The notes: a model not told the origin generated them from the letters alone. A DNA stretch of 64,000 nt from Cognatiluteimonas profundi (GCF_009792795.1 NZ_VKHQ01000003.1:797601-861600), one strand, 5' to 3'. Positions 16,765 to 29,000 are shown, counted from the first letter of the stretch. A program made the numbers and translations.

Positions 16765-18672
16765 ATGATCGATCCTTCGCGGTATCCGCACCTTTCGCGC
16801 ATCGATTCCCCGGCCGACCTGCGCCAGTTCGATGCTGACGAACTGCCCGCGATCGCCGAGGAGTTGCGCGCCTACCTGATCGAATCGGTCGGCCGCAGCG
16901 GCGGCCACTTCGGCGCTGGCCTGGGCGTCATCGAACTCACCGTCGCCCTGCATTACATCTACGCGACGCCGGAAGACCGCATCGTCTGGGATGTCGGCCA
17001 CCAGACCTACCCACACAAGATCCTGACCGGTCGTCGCGACGCGATCCACACGGTCAAGCAGAAGGACGGCATCGCGCCCTTTCCGAAACGCGACGAAAGC
17101 CCTTACGACGCGTTTGGCGTCGGCCATTCCTCGACATCGATTTCCGCTGCGCTGGGCATGGCGATCGCCAACGCGCAGGCCGGAATCGATCGCAAGGTCG
17201 TCGCCGTGATCGGCGACGGAGCGATGACGGCGGGCATGGCCTACGAAGCGCTCAACCATGCCGGCGGCATGGATCCGGAACCCGACCTGCTGGTCATCCT
17301 CAACGACAACCGGATGTCGATTTCGGAAAACGTCGGCGGGCTGACCCGCATGCTCGGCCGCATGACCGCGAGCCGCACGCTCAATGCGCTGCGCGAAGGC
17401 GGCAAGAAGCTGCTGGGCGACAAGAACAATCCGACGGCGAAGTTCGTGCGCCGCTGGGAGGAACACTGGAAGGGCATGTTCGTCCCCTCCACCCTCTTCG
17501 AGGAAATGGGTTTCCATTACACCGGGCCACTCGACGGCCACGATGTCGGCGCGCTCGTCTCGACCCTGCAGACATTGAAGACCCTCAAGGGTCCGCAGTT
17601 GCTGCATGTGATCACGACCAAGGGCAAGGGCTACGAACTCGCGGAAGGCGACCAGATCGGTTATCACGCGGTCTCGCCGTTCGATCCACAGGAAGGCCTG
17701 GCGGCACGACAGGGTGCGAAGAAACCGACGTATACCGACGTCTTCGGTGACTGGATCTGCGACATGGCCGCCGCCGAGCCGCGGCTGCTCGGAATCACGC
17801 CGGCAATGCGCGAGGGCTCCGGCCTCGTCCGCTTCAGCAGGGAATACCCTGACCGCTACTTCGATGTAGCCATTGCCGAGCAACACGCCGTCACCCTGGC
17901 GGCCGGCATGGCCTGCGAAGGCGCCAAGCCGGTCGTCGCGATCTATTCGACATTCCTGCAGCGCGGCTACGACCAGCTCGTACACGACGTGGCGCTGCAG
18001 AACCTCGACGTGTTGTTCGCGATCGACCGCGGCGGCACCGTTGGCCCCGATGGAGCGACGCACGCCGGCAACCTCGACCTGAGCTACCTGCGCTGCGTGC
18101 CGAACATGGTGGTGATGGCCGCGTCGGACGAAAACGAGTGCCGGCAGATGCTGACGACCGGCTTCGCTTTCGACGGACCCGCAGCGGTTCGCTATCCACG
18201 CGGCTCAGGCACGGGGGTGGCAGTCGCGGCAACACTGGATGCCTTGCCGATCGGCGTGGCGCAGCTGCGCCGGCGTGGTACGCGCATCGCCCTGCTCGCA
18301 TTTGGCGCGACGGTTGCGGCCGCGGAAAGCGTGGGCGCCGAACTGGGCCTGACGGTGGTCAACATGCGCTTCATCAAGCCGCTGGACCGCGCCCTGCTGC
18401 ACGAGGTTGCCGCTTCACATGAGGGACTGGTCTCGATCGAGGACAACGTCGTGGCCGGGGGCGCAGGGTCAGCCGTGGCTGAATTGCTCGCCGCGGACAA
18501 CATCCCGGGTTCAATGCTGCATCTCGGCCTGCCGGACGCCTTCCAGCATCATGCGAGCCGCGAGCAGTTGCTGGCGGAAGCCGGACTCGACCCCGCCGGC
18601 ATCCGCGCGTCGCTGCTGGCACGCTGGCCCGACCTCGCGCGTCCGCGATCCGTGCACACAGCGACCGGCTGA
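16765..18672 (+). CDS. dxs: 1-deoxy-D-xylulose-5-phosphate synthase
   Basis: A 635-residue thiamine-diphosphate enzyme that condenses pyruvate and glyceraldehyde 3-phosphate in the first step of the MEP isoprenoid pathway. The N-terminal domain has the family segment [18 protein letters not shown] and the TPP/Mg2+ motif [14 protein letters not shown] ending in NDNRMSIS. The transketolase pyrimidine domain (about 320-480) has [15 protein letters not shown], and the C-terminal domain follows. Length is normal for the family. The ATG at 16765 fits the conserved N-terminus; in-frame codons upstream overlap the preceding gene. Confidence 0.97.
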   Translation: MIDPSRYPHLSRIDSPADLRQFDADELPAIAEELRAYLIESVGRSGGHFGAGLGVIELTVALHYIYATPEDRIVWDVGHQTYPHKILTGRRDAIHTVKQKDGIAPFPKRDESPYDAFGVGHSSTSISAALGMAIANAQAGIDRKVVAVIGDGAMTAGMAYEALNHAGGMDPEPDLLVILNDNRMSISENVGGLTRMLGRMTASRTLNALREGGKKLLGDKNNPTAKFVRRWEEHWKGMFVPSTLFEEMGFHYTGPLDGHDVGALVSTLQTLKTLKGPQLLHVITTKGKGYELAEGDQIGYHAVSPFDPQEGLAARQGAKKPTYTDVFGDWICDMAAAEPRLLGITPAMREGSGLVRFSREYPDRYFDVAIAEQHAVTLAAGMACEGAKPVVAIYSTFLQRGYDQLVHDVALQNLDVLFAIDRGGTVGPDGATHAGNLDLSYLRCVPNMVVMAASDENECRQMLTTGFAFDGPAAVRYPRGSGTGVAVAATLDALPIGVAQLRRRGTRIALLAFGATVAAAESVGAELGLTVVNMRFIKPLDRALLHEVAASHEGLVSIEDNVVAGGAGSAVAELLAADNIPGSMLHLGLPDAFQHHASREQLLAEAGLDPAGIRASLLARWPDLARPRSVHTATG

Positions 18673-18803
18673 GCGATCCGCGCCAAGCCCCCGCTGGGGC
18701 GCATCCGGATCGTTGGCGCCGCCCTTTCCGCCGGCGCCCGTGCATGGTCCCGGACACGGCCCCACCAACCCATGGGTAGTGAGGTTCCTGCCCTCACAAA
18801 AAA

Positions 18804-18825
18804 ACGGCCCGCTTTCGCGGGCCGT
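18804..18825 (-). terminator. Rho-independent terminator of the M4 protease gene
   Basis: A perfect nine-bp stem (ACGGCCCGC/GCGGGCCGT) with loop TTTC. On the minus strand it is followed by seven T residues. It lies 23 bp past the stop codon of the protease gene. Confidence 0.9.
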
Positions 18826-18848
18826 TGGAACCACTGACCGCAATCAGG

Positions 18849-20486
18849 TCAAAAGAGCGCGCCGTTGACGCTGACCGCATCCCATGCGGCAGCGACAGCG
18901 TTGTACTGCGCGGAACCCGCACCGAACAGATCGACGGCAGCGCTCAGCGTCGCCTGGCGTGCACCGGCATAGTTGGTATCGCTGGTCATGTAATCCGCCA
19001 TGCCGTGGTACCAGATCTGCTCCGCATCGCTGCGACCGATGCCCACGATCGCCGTGTTGCCATTGCAGACCAGCGACGCGGCCGTCAGGTTGGCCGGCGT
19101 GCCCGCACCGTAACCGGCAGGAACCACCGCGCCTTCGGCAAGCAGATAGAAGAAGTGGTTGGCAACACCCGAGCTGTAATGGACATCCAGGTTGCCGACG
19201 TTGCTGTCATAGCAGTCGGCCGACGCGCCGTCGAGGCTCGGCTTGAACATCCAGCGCAGGGCCTTGGTGCCCGGATTGTGCGCATAGACCTTCTCGCCGA
19301 TCAGATAGTCGCCCGGATCGTTGGCATTGTTGGCGTAGTACTCGACCATCGTGCCCATGATGTCCGAGTTGGCTTCATTCAGGCCACCCGATTCGCCCGA
19401 GTAGGTCAGGTTGGCTTCGCGCGACGACACGCCGTGCGACATCTCATGCCCGGCGACATCGAGCGCAACCAGCGGATTGATGGTGACGCCGTTGTCGCCA
19501 TCGCCGAAGGTCATGCAGAAGCAGCTGTCGGACCAGAAGGCGTTGGCGTAATTGCGGCCGTAATGGACGCGGCTGAGCGCACCATTGCCGTTGTCGGCGA
19601 TGCCGTTGCGGCCGTAGACGTTCTTGTAGTAATCCCAGGTCTCCGAAACGCCGTAATGGGCGTCGGCCGCGACCGTTGCCGAATCGGTCAGGGCGTTGTT
19701 GCCCCATGTGTTGTCGGCATCGGTGAAGACGCTGCCAAGGCCCGACGTGCGCATCGCCATGTTCGATGTGCGGCCACCACCACGGGTCAGGTCCGTCAGC
19801 TGGTATGTCGTTCCACAGCGAATGGTATTGACCGTGACATTGCCCTCGGTCAGCGACTTGCCGGTACCGACTGATGCGACCGGGCTGGTGCATCCAGACG
19901 GATCGCGCCCAGGTACGGCGGTTTCGACCGTATCCCACTGGCCCAGGATCCTGCCGCTGCGCGCGTCGACGAAGTAATGCATGTCGGTCGGCGTCTGGTC
20001 GGCCTTGAAGCCCGAGAAAGTCACTTCATGCGCCAGCACTGGCTTGGTTCCGCGTGCGTAGATCACCAGGCGTGAAGTCGGCATGCCGACAAAACCGGTC
20101 CCGAAGCGCGCACCGGCCTCGATCACCGCCCGCTGGCTGCTGACTTGCGGGATGACGTCGGGACGCAAGCTGGTCTTCATCGTCTGGCTGACGCCGGTAA
20201 CGCGGCCATTGCGCGAATGCAGGACGAAATCACCACCGATGACCGGAAGCCCACGGTATGTGCGATCGAAACGGACATGCTCGGTACCGTTTGATCCGAC
20301 ATGCGCGGTGCGGACGGTGAACGCATCGGCGACGGCACGATGGACGGCGGCCGCGGCGGGGCCATCGACGAGTCCCTTGGCCCGGACGGCAACCGACGAC
20401 TTGCCCACTGTAGCGGCGAAGGCGGGTGCGGATGCGACCAGTGCCGAAGCGATGGCGATGGTGAGAAGGCGCGATTGCAGTTGCAT
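18849..20486 (-). CDS. Secreted M4-family (thermolysin-like) zinc metalloprotease
   Basis: A 545-residue preproprotein. The signal peptide (MQLQSRLLTIAIASALVASA, cleavage near AFA-AT) is followed by an FTP/PepSY-type propeptide to about residue 190 and an M4 catalytic domain. That domain has HEMSH near residue 346 and the third zinc ligand in GGLNEANSDIMGT, then the C-terminal lobe ending AAAWDAVSVNGALF. It is predicted to be active, self-processed and exported through a type II system. The ATG at 20486 gives a clean signal peptide and has GGGGGAA upstream; the frame continues further 5' without coding character. It has its own terminator at 18804-18825. Confidence 0.94.
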   Translation of the reverse strand: MQLQSRLLTIAIASALVASAPAFAATVGKSSVAVRAKGLVDGPAAAAVHRAVADAFTVRTAHVGSNGTEHVRFDRTYRGLPVIGGDFVLHSRNGRVTGVSQTMKTSLRPDVIPQVSSQRAVIEAGARFGTGFVGMPTSRLVIYARGTKPVLAHEVTFSGFKADQTPTDMHYFVDARSGRILGQWDTVETAVPGRDPSGCTSPVASVGTGKSLTEGNVTVNTIRCGTTYQLTDLTRGGGRTSNMAMRTSGLGSVFTDADNTWGNNALTDSATVAADAHYGVSETWDYYKNVYGRNGIADNGNGALSRVHYGRNYANAFWSDSCFCMTFGDGDNGVTINPLVALDVAGHEMSHGVSSREANLTYSGESGGLNEANSDIMGTMVEYYANNANDPGDYLIGEKVYAHNPGTKALRWMFKPSLDGASADCYDSNVGNLDVHYSSGVANHFFYLLAEGAVVPAGYGAGTPANLTAASLVCNGNTAIVGIGRSDAEQIWYHGMADYMTSDTNYAGARQATLSAAVDLFGAGSAQYNAVAAAWDAVSVNGALF

Positions 20487-20612
20487 GGTGTTCCCCCAAG
20501 GAATGATTGTTCGTTGCTCGAATGGCGTGGCGGACTGCCGGCACGGGTGTGGATGACTTTCGACCGGTTGAACCACGCCCCCACTCATCCCGCTACAAGC
20601 GGCGAATGACTT

Positions 20613-21185
20613 CTAGCTGGCCGATGACCGACCAGCCCTTCTCACTGCTGACCCAGCGCCCGGCTGACGGATGCCCTGCATTGGATTTCGACGGACATCG
20701 ACAGGAGGTAGCAGCGTCGCTCCTTCAAAATACGATACCCGCAACTGGAAACCACGAGGCGAGTAGCCGATGAATACCGTTTTATCGCCCTGCGCACTGT
20801 TGTATCGCGCCGCCAGCTGGGGATTTTGCAGCTCGAGCAGTACGCCCAGGCTCTCGGGCTTGTCGAGTCCTGCGTTGTATTTCTGCAGCACGCTGCACGC
20901 GCGTTCGAAGAAAGGAGCCGTCTGCTTCTGGCCGCGGACCTCCGTCGCGAAGAACTGGCGGTAGTAGTACATCGGCTGCCGAAGGCGCGGCAACACGCGC
21001 AATACCGCGGTACCGACTGCACAAAGCCTGCCCTCCTCGTCCCGCGCGATGCAGACCGCCTGATCGGCGCGCACGGCGGCCTGGGCCGGGTTGCGCATGG
21101 CCTGGTTGGCCTCCCACATCGCAAGCAGCTCAGCCTTGAGTTCGGGGGTGACCTGCTTCCAGACCGGGATGATTTCTAATGCCAC
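20613..21185 (-). CDS. Hypothetical protein, possibly GNAT-fold
   Basis: A 190-residue protein starting at a GTG. The segment ARDEEGRLCAVGTAVLRVLP followed by YYYRQFFATEVRGQK and a helix resembles the beta-alpha order of a GNAT N-acyltransferase, but the acetyl-CoA P-loop is not clear. No signal peptide. The C-terminal about 25 residues are Arg/Gly/Ser-rich and probably disordered. It is 55 bp downstream of the EF-hand gene in the same direction and is likely its operon partner. I do not assign a function. Confidence 0.6.
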   Translation of the reverse strand: MALEIIPVWKQVTPELKAELLAMWEANQAMRNPAQAAVRADQAVCIARDEEGRLCAVGTAVLRVLPRLRQPMYYYRQFFATEVRGQKQTAPFFERACSVLQKYNAGLDKPESLGVLLELQNPQLAARYNSAQGDKTVFIGYSPRGFQLRVSYFEGATLLPPVDVRRNPMQGIRQPGAGSAVRRAGRSSAS

Positions 21186-21240
21186 GGATTTGCCTCTGCC
21201 GTTGGTGGTTCACGCCGGGACGAGCCGGACTCAAGACGAT

Positions 21241-21687
21241 TCATTTGGTTGCCGGTGCGACGGGTTTGCTGGCTGACATCCGACGAACGAGCCCGACATA
21301 TTCATTGAATTCCAGGCGCTGGTTCTTGTTGGTGTCGAAGGACGACAGCGGCAATGCGGCGCTGCCGGCGTTCTTGACCAGCAGGAGGTTCGGATATTCC
21401 CCTGCATCGATCGCCCCGTTGCCATTGGCATCGACCTTGTGGAACTGCAGGCGCAGGCGCTCCTGTGTTTCGGCCGCCTGGCGAAGCACCATCCAGCCGG
21501 CCTCGAACTCGGTGCGCGACAACGCGCCGTTCTTGTCCGAGTCCCAGGCATTGAAGGTGGCATTGACCTGCGCGGCAACGGCCGGCGGCGGTTTGGCAGT
21601 GCTTGCGCCTTGTGCCCAGCCGGCCGAGGCGGACAACAGCAGGACGAGGCTTGTGACGGCGGCGAGCGAACGCTTTGCGGAAATCAT
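21241..21687 (-). CDS. Exported EF-hand protein
   Basis: A 148-residue periplasmic protein with a signal peptide ending near GWA-QG (residues 25-26). It has three EF-hand loops: DSDKNGALSRTEF, DANGNGAIDAGEY and DTNKNQRLEFNEY. All three keep the D-x-[DN]-x-[NG] pattern and the final Glu, so Ca2+ binding is expected. Its start codon overlaps the stop codon of the TIGR03032-type gene (ATGA, 21684-21687), so the two are translationally coupled. A Ca2+-dependent partner or sensor role is inferred. Confidence 0.85.
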   Translation of the reverse strand: MISAKRSLAAVTSLVLLLSASAGWAQGASTAKPPPAVAAQVNATFNAWDSDKNGALSRTEFEAGWMVLRQAAETQERLRLQFHKVDANGNGAIDAGEYPNLLLVKNAGSAALPLSSFDTNKNQRLEFNEYVGLVRRMSASKPVAPATK

Positions 21688-22916
21688 TTTGCGGGGGCCT
21701 CGCTGGGCAGGTCGGATTCGAAAGTGATCAGGTCGCGGATTTCCGGAGTGCGCAGGCCGATCATCATCGGATTGCGCACGTTCGGCAGGAAGCTGATGTC
21801 GAAGATCTCGGTGATGTCGCCTTCAAAGCGGATCCAGTTCATGACGTCGCCATTGGTCAGCGAGACGATCTGCACGCCACACCATGGGTCTGCATCACGG
21901 CTGCGCAGCTCCTCGTCAAGCTGGAGTCCCTCGAAACGTTGGTTGCGCGGCTTGGACAAGCCCACGGCTGCAACGTTCCCGATGATCGACAGACCGCGGA
22001 GGAAGCCCGGGAAGAACGCCAGGGGAACGAATTTGCGGGTGGCGAAGTCGACCCAGCCAAGATGCCCCGTGCCGGCGTTGAGGACCCACAGCTTGCCGTT
22101 TGCCCATCGCGGCGAGTGCGGCATCGACAGGCCCTCGCACACGATCTCATCGGTTTCGACATCGATGACCACGCCGCCGTCGTGACGGCGATCGCGCCAA
22201 CCGTCGACTGCGTCGCTCTTGCAGACGGCGGTGACGTACTTGGGACGCCCGTCGACCATCGCCAGGCCATTGAGGTGGCAACGATCCTCCGGCGCCAGCT
22301 TGCTGATGAACGGCGGTTTCCAGATCGCCTTGAAGCTGTGGGTCTGGCTCAGCTCGGCAAGGCAGGAATACTTGGTGTTGACGAAGACGACCCTGCCATC
22401 CGTGCAGATGCCAAGCTCGTGGATATCCAGGTCGCCGATCGTCTGCGCATTGCGCGGCACGTAGCACTTGTCGAACTGGCCGTGGATGATCTCGTTCGGC
22501 CGCAGGGCGTTCTCGAACCGCCAGAGCTGGTACAGCCCACCGAGGTAAATGCGCTGCGCATTGCCGACGATGCCCATCGCGCGTTCAAAGATCCGCTCGA
22601 AGAACGAGACGCGACCCTGCTTGTCGCTGCCGACCAGGTACACGCGACCGGTCTGGTAGGACGAGATGGCGAGTGAAATGCGATTGCTCGCCAACCATCC
22701 GGCCAGCCCCCGCGAGCAGGATTTCTCGACCCGCATCTTCGTGATGTCGACCGGCGCCTTTGCCGGCTTTCCAGCTCCCGGCTGCCCGGCCCCCGGGGTG
22801 CCTGCATCGGCAGCGGCTGGTTGCGCCGCACCCACTACATCCAGTCCCGCGTCCATCTGGGCGGTATCGCTGACGTTCTGGATGTCCGCGTCTGAACCTT
22901 GGTTCTTGCTTGCCAA
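21684..22916 (-). CDS. TIGR03032-type conserved protein (beta-propeller-like)
   Basis: About 410 residues of the TIGR03032 family, whose function is unknown. The N-terminal about 65 residues are a Pro/Gly/Ala-rich linker. The rest is a repeat-rich beta fold, probably a propeller (LDIHELGICTDGRVVFVNTK, CHLNGLAMVDGRPKYVTAV, SPRWANGKLWVLNAGTG). No signal peptide is visible. The start is uncertain: TTG at 22916 has GGAG six bases upstream, another TTG lies at 22928, and the first ATG is at 22856. It is the first gene of a coupled operon with the EF-hand protein, immediately downstream of the giant autotransporter on the same strand. Confidence 0.8.
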   Translation of the reverse strand: MASKNQGSDADIQNVSDTAQMDAGLDVVGAAQPAAADAGTPGAGQPGAGKPAKAPVDITKMRVEKSCSRGLAGWLASNRISLAISSYQTGRVYLVGSDKQGRVSFFERIFERAMGIVGNAQRIYLGGLYQLWRFENALRPNEIIHGQFDKCYVPRNAQTIGDLDIHELGICTDGRVVFVNTKYSCLAELSQTHSFKAIWKPPFISKLAPEDRCHLNGLAMVDGRPKYVTAVCKSDAVDGWRDRRHDGGVVIDVETDEIVCEGLSMPHSPRWANGKLWVLNAGTGHLGWVDFATRKFVPLAFFPGFLRGLSIIGNVAAVGLSKPRNQRFEGLQLDEELRSRDADPWCGVQIVSLTNGDVMNWIRFEGDITEIFDISFLPNVRNPMMIGLRTPEIRDLITFESDLPSEAPAK

Positions 22917-23055
22917 TTCCTGCTCCAACTACTGATTCACGTGCCGGACTCCGACTGGAACCGGACGTCCATTATCGGACAACTGCATGATCCCGGACCG
23001 TCAATGCGGCTGTCTGCGACCCACGTCTAATCATGCATCCGCATCGCAGCAAAAA

Positions 23056-23085
23056 GGGCTCGACAGGCCACCGCCTGTCGAGCCC
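23056..23085 (-). terminator. Rho-independent terminator of the giant autotransporter gene
   Basis: A perfect 12-bp stem (GGGCTCGACAGG and its complement) with loop CCACCG, followed on the minus strand by five T residues. It sits 13 bp beyond the stop codon and separates the autotransporter from the TIGR03032 operon. Confidence 0.9.
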
Positions 23086-23097
23086 CTTGTCGATCAC

Positions 23098-26000
23098 TTA
23101 CCAGTTGTAACGCAGCACGAGCTGGCCGCCGGTGAAGCTCTGCTGGGCGCCACCATCGGTCCAGTTGACGCCGCCGGTGGCCGAGAAACCGCCCTTCCGC
23201 GTGCCAAGACCCAGCTCCAGCATGGCGCCGGTACCGTCGGTGCGGGTCTGGCCGTGGAAGACGCTGTCGATGGTGTAAGTGCTCTTGCCATCGAATTCCT
23301 TCACCGCGCTGACCGCGCCATACGGCGTCCAGGTGAACCCGCCATTCTCGAACGTCTTGTCGATCCCGACGCCAAGGCGTCCGCGCGTGGACTGGCCACC
23401 GTTCGCAGCGAAGTCGATCAGGCTGCCGTGAACCGTACCGATGTTGGTGATGTCCGTGCGGGTGTACTGGGCCTGCGGGACGATGTTGAAGCCGGCAACC
23501 GACCAGGCGTTGAATCCAGCCTCGACGTTGAACGCGCTCGCATTGCCGCTGCTCTTCTGCACGCCGCCCGACGAGGTCAGCCTGGCGTCGAAGTCCATCC
23601 AGCGGTACGACACGTCGACATACAGGCCGGCCGTCCCCAGCCATGTGGCGTACAGGCCGGCCGACGACAGGTCGAGGCGATCGCTACCCAAGCCGCTGCG
23701 CAGCGTCTGCGTGCCATCGGCCTTTGCCAGCAGGACGCCGTAGTTGAATCCGCCCGGAAGGGCGAAATTCATTCCGAACTCGCGACCGGAATTATCCTGG
23801 TTGAAGCCCAGGTCGCTGTTGTCGGCGAAGTCGAGCGTCGTGTTCTGCGGATCCACATCGCCCTTGTCGCTGAATGCGCGGATCCATGGGCTGAACCCGC
23901 CATCATCCTGCCGCGGCAACACGCCGACGCGCTGGCGCCAGGTCCCGATGGAACTGTTGATCAGGCTCTTCGCGCTGGGGGCGATGGTTGCCGCCAGCAT
24001 GCCTGACCCACTCAACCCGCCAAGCTGCACACCCAGCGAGAACACATCGGGACTGGCATTGCTGCTGTCGATGTCGCTGATAACCGCGACATTGAGGTTG
24101 ACGAAATTGTCGGCAGCGAAGCCGATGACCTGGCCAGGCACGAAGGAGCCGCTGACAGAGTTGCCGCTGATGTAAGCGAAGGGGATCGGTGCGTCGGTCG
24201 GCATCGGAATGCCGGCGAACTGCGCGTTCACCGTCTGGACCGAACCATCCGCGATATTGCCCTCGACATAGAGTTTGTCGCTCACCCCTGTCAGTGCGCT
24301 GACGTCCAGGTTGAGCGCGCCGTCTCCGCCGAGGTCGCCGATGATCGTCAGGGTGTCGTCCGGGGCGCCGTCGACGAAATCAATGATGCCGCCATTCATC
24401 AGCGCCTGGGCGTTCGCCGCGGAGCCGGTGGTGCCCATGTCGATCAACCCGGCGCCGTTCACCCGAATGGAGCCATTGTTGGTGAAGCTGTTGCCGGTGC
24501 TGTCGCTGCCACCCATGTAGATGGCGGCGTTCGACAGGGCAATGGTGCCGCCAGCCGCGTTCAGGATCGAATCGTCGCCACCACCGAAGTTGCTGATGTG
24601 GTTGCCGACGTGCCAGACGCCGCCGCTGCCGTTGGTGAATGCATCATCGCCGGCCCCTGCAATCGCTGCGCCGTAGATGTCCCCGTAATTGAGGACATGA
24701 AGCACGCCGGCGCCTCCGAGGACCGCGACCTGGCCTTCAGTCGTGGCTTCGGTGCGGATGATGCCGGTGTTGCGCAGGGTCGAGATTCCAGCAGAATCGA
24801 AGCTGACCGCCACTGCGTAATCCGGGTCGCTGGCGCTGATCGTTCCGGAATTGTCGACAAAGGAGGTACCCGCGGCCTTGGTCTTCACGCCGATCGCCGA
24901 AGCATCGCCGGTCGAACTCGCGCTGATCGACCCACTGTTGGTGACCAGGACGTTGCCGGCATAGGCATTGGCCGAAACACCCGTCGCCGTATCCGTCCCG
25001 CCGGTTGTGGTCGCGGAGACCGCACCCGCATTGTCGACGATCGCATTCGCCGCGTACGAGAACACATACGCGCCGTAGGCATCGCCCGTTGCCAGCGCCG
25101 TGGTCGTTCCCGTGCTGCCCGCCGTGAACACCGCATTGCCATAGGCGCCTGCATAGACGCCAAAGGCCGTCATGCCGTCGGCGCTGATCGAGCCGTCGTT
25201 ATTGACCAGCGTGTTGCCGGAGTGGGAGTAAGCCATCACGCCTTCGGCGAAGCCCATGGCCGATGTTGCGCTGATGGATCCGGTTGCCTCATTGCTGACA
25301 GTCACGCCGTCGCCAATGGCATAGATGCCATGCGCCTGGGCGTATTTAGGCACGACATTGAAGCCCGGGCTGGCTACGAGGGGAGCCGAGTATCCAGCCC
25401 CAGTGCTGGTGGCGGTGATGGCGCCCGAATTGGTCACCGAAACCATCGAGCCGTAGGCATTGATGCCGGTCGCGCCAAAGTAGCCGTAAGCAGTGATATC
25501 GCCGGAAGTGGTGACATTCACCGTCGTGCCCGAGACTTCCAGGCCGGTGGCATAGGCGTCGGTCGACGTAGCGTCGATGGATCCAGCGTTGTCGACGTCG
25601 ACGGTTGCATATGCACGCGCAATCATGCCCAGCGCCGGACCGTACACCGCTGTTGCGGAGACGGAGCCGCTATTGGTCACCGTGGCGTTGTAGCCACGCA
25701 CGTATGCGCCAAACGCCACGTAGCCACCGGCGGCGATCACGCTGCCGGCGTTGTCCGCGTGGACATCGCCTGCGTAGGAGATCCCGACCAGCCCGACCGC
25801 CATTCCCATGTCGGCGTAGGCACCGACGTTGCCGGTGGTTCCATTGGAGACCGAGACATCGCCATCACTGCCGGCAAACACGCCTTCGGCGAAACCGCCG
25901 GGGCGGGTCGCCGTCGCACTGACCGATCCGTCATTGACGACGGTCGCCAGGTCGGAGCCGGTTACGTTGATGCCGACCGCGCGATCGTAGCCGGTCGCCG

Positions 26001-29000
26001 TGATGTCCCCCGTGTTGCCGACGCTCGCCTGCACACCATCGGCACGGATGCCGTATGCCGTGCCATAGAGCGATACCGCATCGATCGCGCCGCCGTTGGC
26101 AATGCCGACGTCACCATAGCTGGAGCTGCCGTCGATCCCGATTGCCATCCCTGCGTAGGAATAGGCGTAGACCGGACCGCTGTTGGTGACATTGGCGCCG
26201 CCCGCATACGCGTGAGCCTGGATGCCGGTGGTGTCGCCATAGCCGATTGCATCGATCGAACCACTGTTCACGACCGTTGCGTCGCCACGTGCGTAGACGC
26301 TCGCGCCGGTTGCGCCGGAGTAGGAGGACGTCGCGTCGATCGATCCGGTGCTGGTCAGCGATGCGTCGCCGTTGGCGCCCGCATACACACCGACCGCCCC
26401 GTTGTAGCCTTCCGCAGTGATCTGGCCGGCGTTGTCCACGGTGATATCGCCGTAGGCGAAACCAATCACGCCCTGCGCGCTCGCATAGCCACTGTAGGCG
26501 TAGATTCCCGCGCCAACGGCATTGGTGATCGAAACGTCGTTGCCCCCGATGGCGTAAATGCCGGTCGCATTGCCATATTCGCTCAATGCCACCGCCGCGC
26601 CGGAGTTGTCGACGGTCGCCAGGTCGACTGCGTAGACATCGATACCCTTCGCATTGCCGCCATAGCTGGATGCATACGCCAGGCCGCTGTTGTCGACGCT
26701 GACCGTGAGGCCTGTCGCGCGGATTGCCGAGGCGGATCCGCTGTTGGAAAGCGCAATGGCTTCGTTGCTGTTGTCGATCGAAACCGTGCCGTCGTTCGCA
26801 CGGCCGAACAAGCCGATGGCGACATTGCTGTTGCTGTAGGCGAGCGCCAACCCGCTGTTCTGGACCGAAACATCCCCGTGGGTCGAACTGGCAAATACCG
26901 AGACCGCCTCGCCGTCCGCATACGAGCGGATGTCGCCGGCGTTGACCACCGAGACATTCCCGTAGGTCGACAACCCCAGCGCACCGAGCGCCAGGCCAAT
27001 ACCGTTCACGTCGATGGAGCCACCGGCGGAATTGGTGATGGTCGTGTCGCCGGTGCCGGCACTGGCATAGACGCCATATGCATACTTGGCGGTGACATTG
27101 ATGTCGCCGCTGTTGCCGACCGTGGTCCCCGTGTAGCTGGTGGCCTTGATGCCGTTACCGATATACCCGACGCCGTACTTGTTGGACGTGACGTTGATGC
27201 TGCCGCTGTTGTCGACGCTCGCACCGCCGTTCGACGACGCCGCGACGATGCCGTACGCGCCGTTGTACTGCAGCGAACCGGTGGAATAGACGTCAATGTT
27301 GCCGGAGTTGGTGACAGTCGCATCGCCATTGAACGACAGGGCCAGCGCGCCGTACGCGGTGCCGGCGGAGACGGTGGTGATCCCGCCGGTGTTGGCGATG
27401 GTGGAATCGCCGTCCGCGGAGACGACGATGCCCGCCGAACCGTAGCCATACTTGTTGCTCTGGCTGGCATAGATCTGGCCACTGTTGCTGACGAAACCGG
27501 TGCTGCCGGCGCCGGTTGCAATGGCACTGATACCGTTCGAGCCATAGATGCTGAACGCGCTGATATCGCCGCTGTTGTCGATGGTGATGTCGCCACCGAC
27601 GTCGTTCGTCGCCGCGGAAATGCCGGTTGCCACATAGCCCCGGTTTCCATAGCTGCCGACGTCGATGCTGCCATCAACGCCATTGGTGATCGTGATTGGA
27701 CCAGCCGATCGCGCGTAGACGCCGTAACCATAGGCGGCAGACGCGTAGATCGAGCCCGTGTTGGTAACCGAGACGCCACCCGCGCCACCGGTGGCATACA
27801 CGCCGAACGCATGACCGTATTCGCCGGTCGAGTAATTCGCCGCGGATGCATACGCGGAAATCGAACCATCGTTGGTGACGGTCGTCAGGTCGCTGCCCTG
27901 CGCCTCGATGCCGGCTGCCCAGCCATAACCGCTGGCCGAGATGGCCCCGGTGCCCGCGTTGGCGACGTCGACCGATGCGCCCGACGCAAAGATGCCGTCG
28001 GCAAGGCCGTAGTACGAATAGGCGCTGATTCCGCCGCTGTTGGTGGCACTGACATCGCCAACGACCGCGTAGCCGTACATCCCGATCGCGTTGCCGTAAT
28101 GGGAGTAGGCATTGAGGCCGCCACTGTTGTCGAGCGTGACGTTTCCGGCCAGGGCGAACCCGTTCATTCCATTCGCGTCGCCACTGTACGAGCCGGCGGT
28201 GATGCCGCCAGTGTTCTCGAGGTCGACGTTGCCGGTGGCGGCGTACCCCGCCAGGCCGACCGCGTTACCACTGCTGGAATAGACACCGATGACGTTGCTG
28301 TTGGTCAGGCTTGCGTTGCCGACGGCGGAATTCCCGCCCATGCCAATGGCATTGCCGACGTTCGCTGTCGCGTTGATCGTCCCACTGTTGGTCAGCGTGG
28401 CATCGCCGTAGGCGACCGCATACGCACCCACCGCACCATAGCCGCCAATGGCCGTGATGGTCCCGGCATTGTCGACCACCGCGGAACCGGCGTAGGCGTA
28501 CCCGAAGATGCCCAGCGCAACCCCGTAACGCGCCGTCGCATCCACTTCTCCTGCAGCGCCATTGCCAATGGTGATGTCGCCACCTTCGGCATAGATGCCC
28601 CGCGCCGCGGCGCCGTACAAGCTCACCGCACCGGTGTAACCGTCGTTGGTGACGCTGACCGAGTCGGAGCCATAGGCACTGATGCCCGTCGCCTGCCCGT
28701 AGGCCGACAGTGCGAAGCTGGTGCCGCTGTTGGCCACCTCCACGGTCGTTCCGATCGCACGGATGCCGTCCGCCGAGCCGTTCCTGGCGACCGCGACGCT
28801 GGTGCCACTGTTGTCGACTGATGCGTCGCCATTGTTGGCCCGGGTGAACGAGCCGATGGCTGGACCCGCGTAGCTGTACGCGAAGATCGAATTGCTGTTC
28901 GTGGAGCTGGCATTGCCGTACGTGCTGGAGGCGAAGGTGCCGACCGATTCACCGTTGGCATACGTCTTGATCGAGCCAGCGTTGTCGATCGATACGTCGC

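Noticed and set aside
24598..28821. A 1407-codon open frame on the plus strand across the autotransporter gene
   Set aside because: It is the antisense of the repeat passenger. Its length follows from high GC and the repeated codon pattern, it has no ribosome site, and its composition is low-complexity Asp/Arg/Val/Ala.
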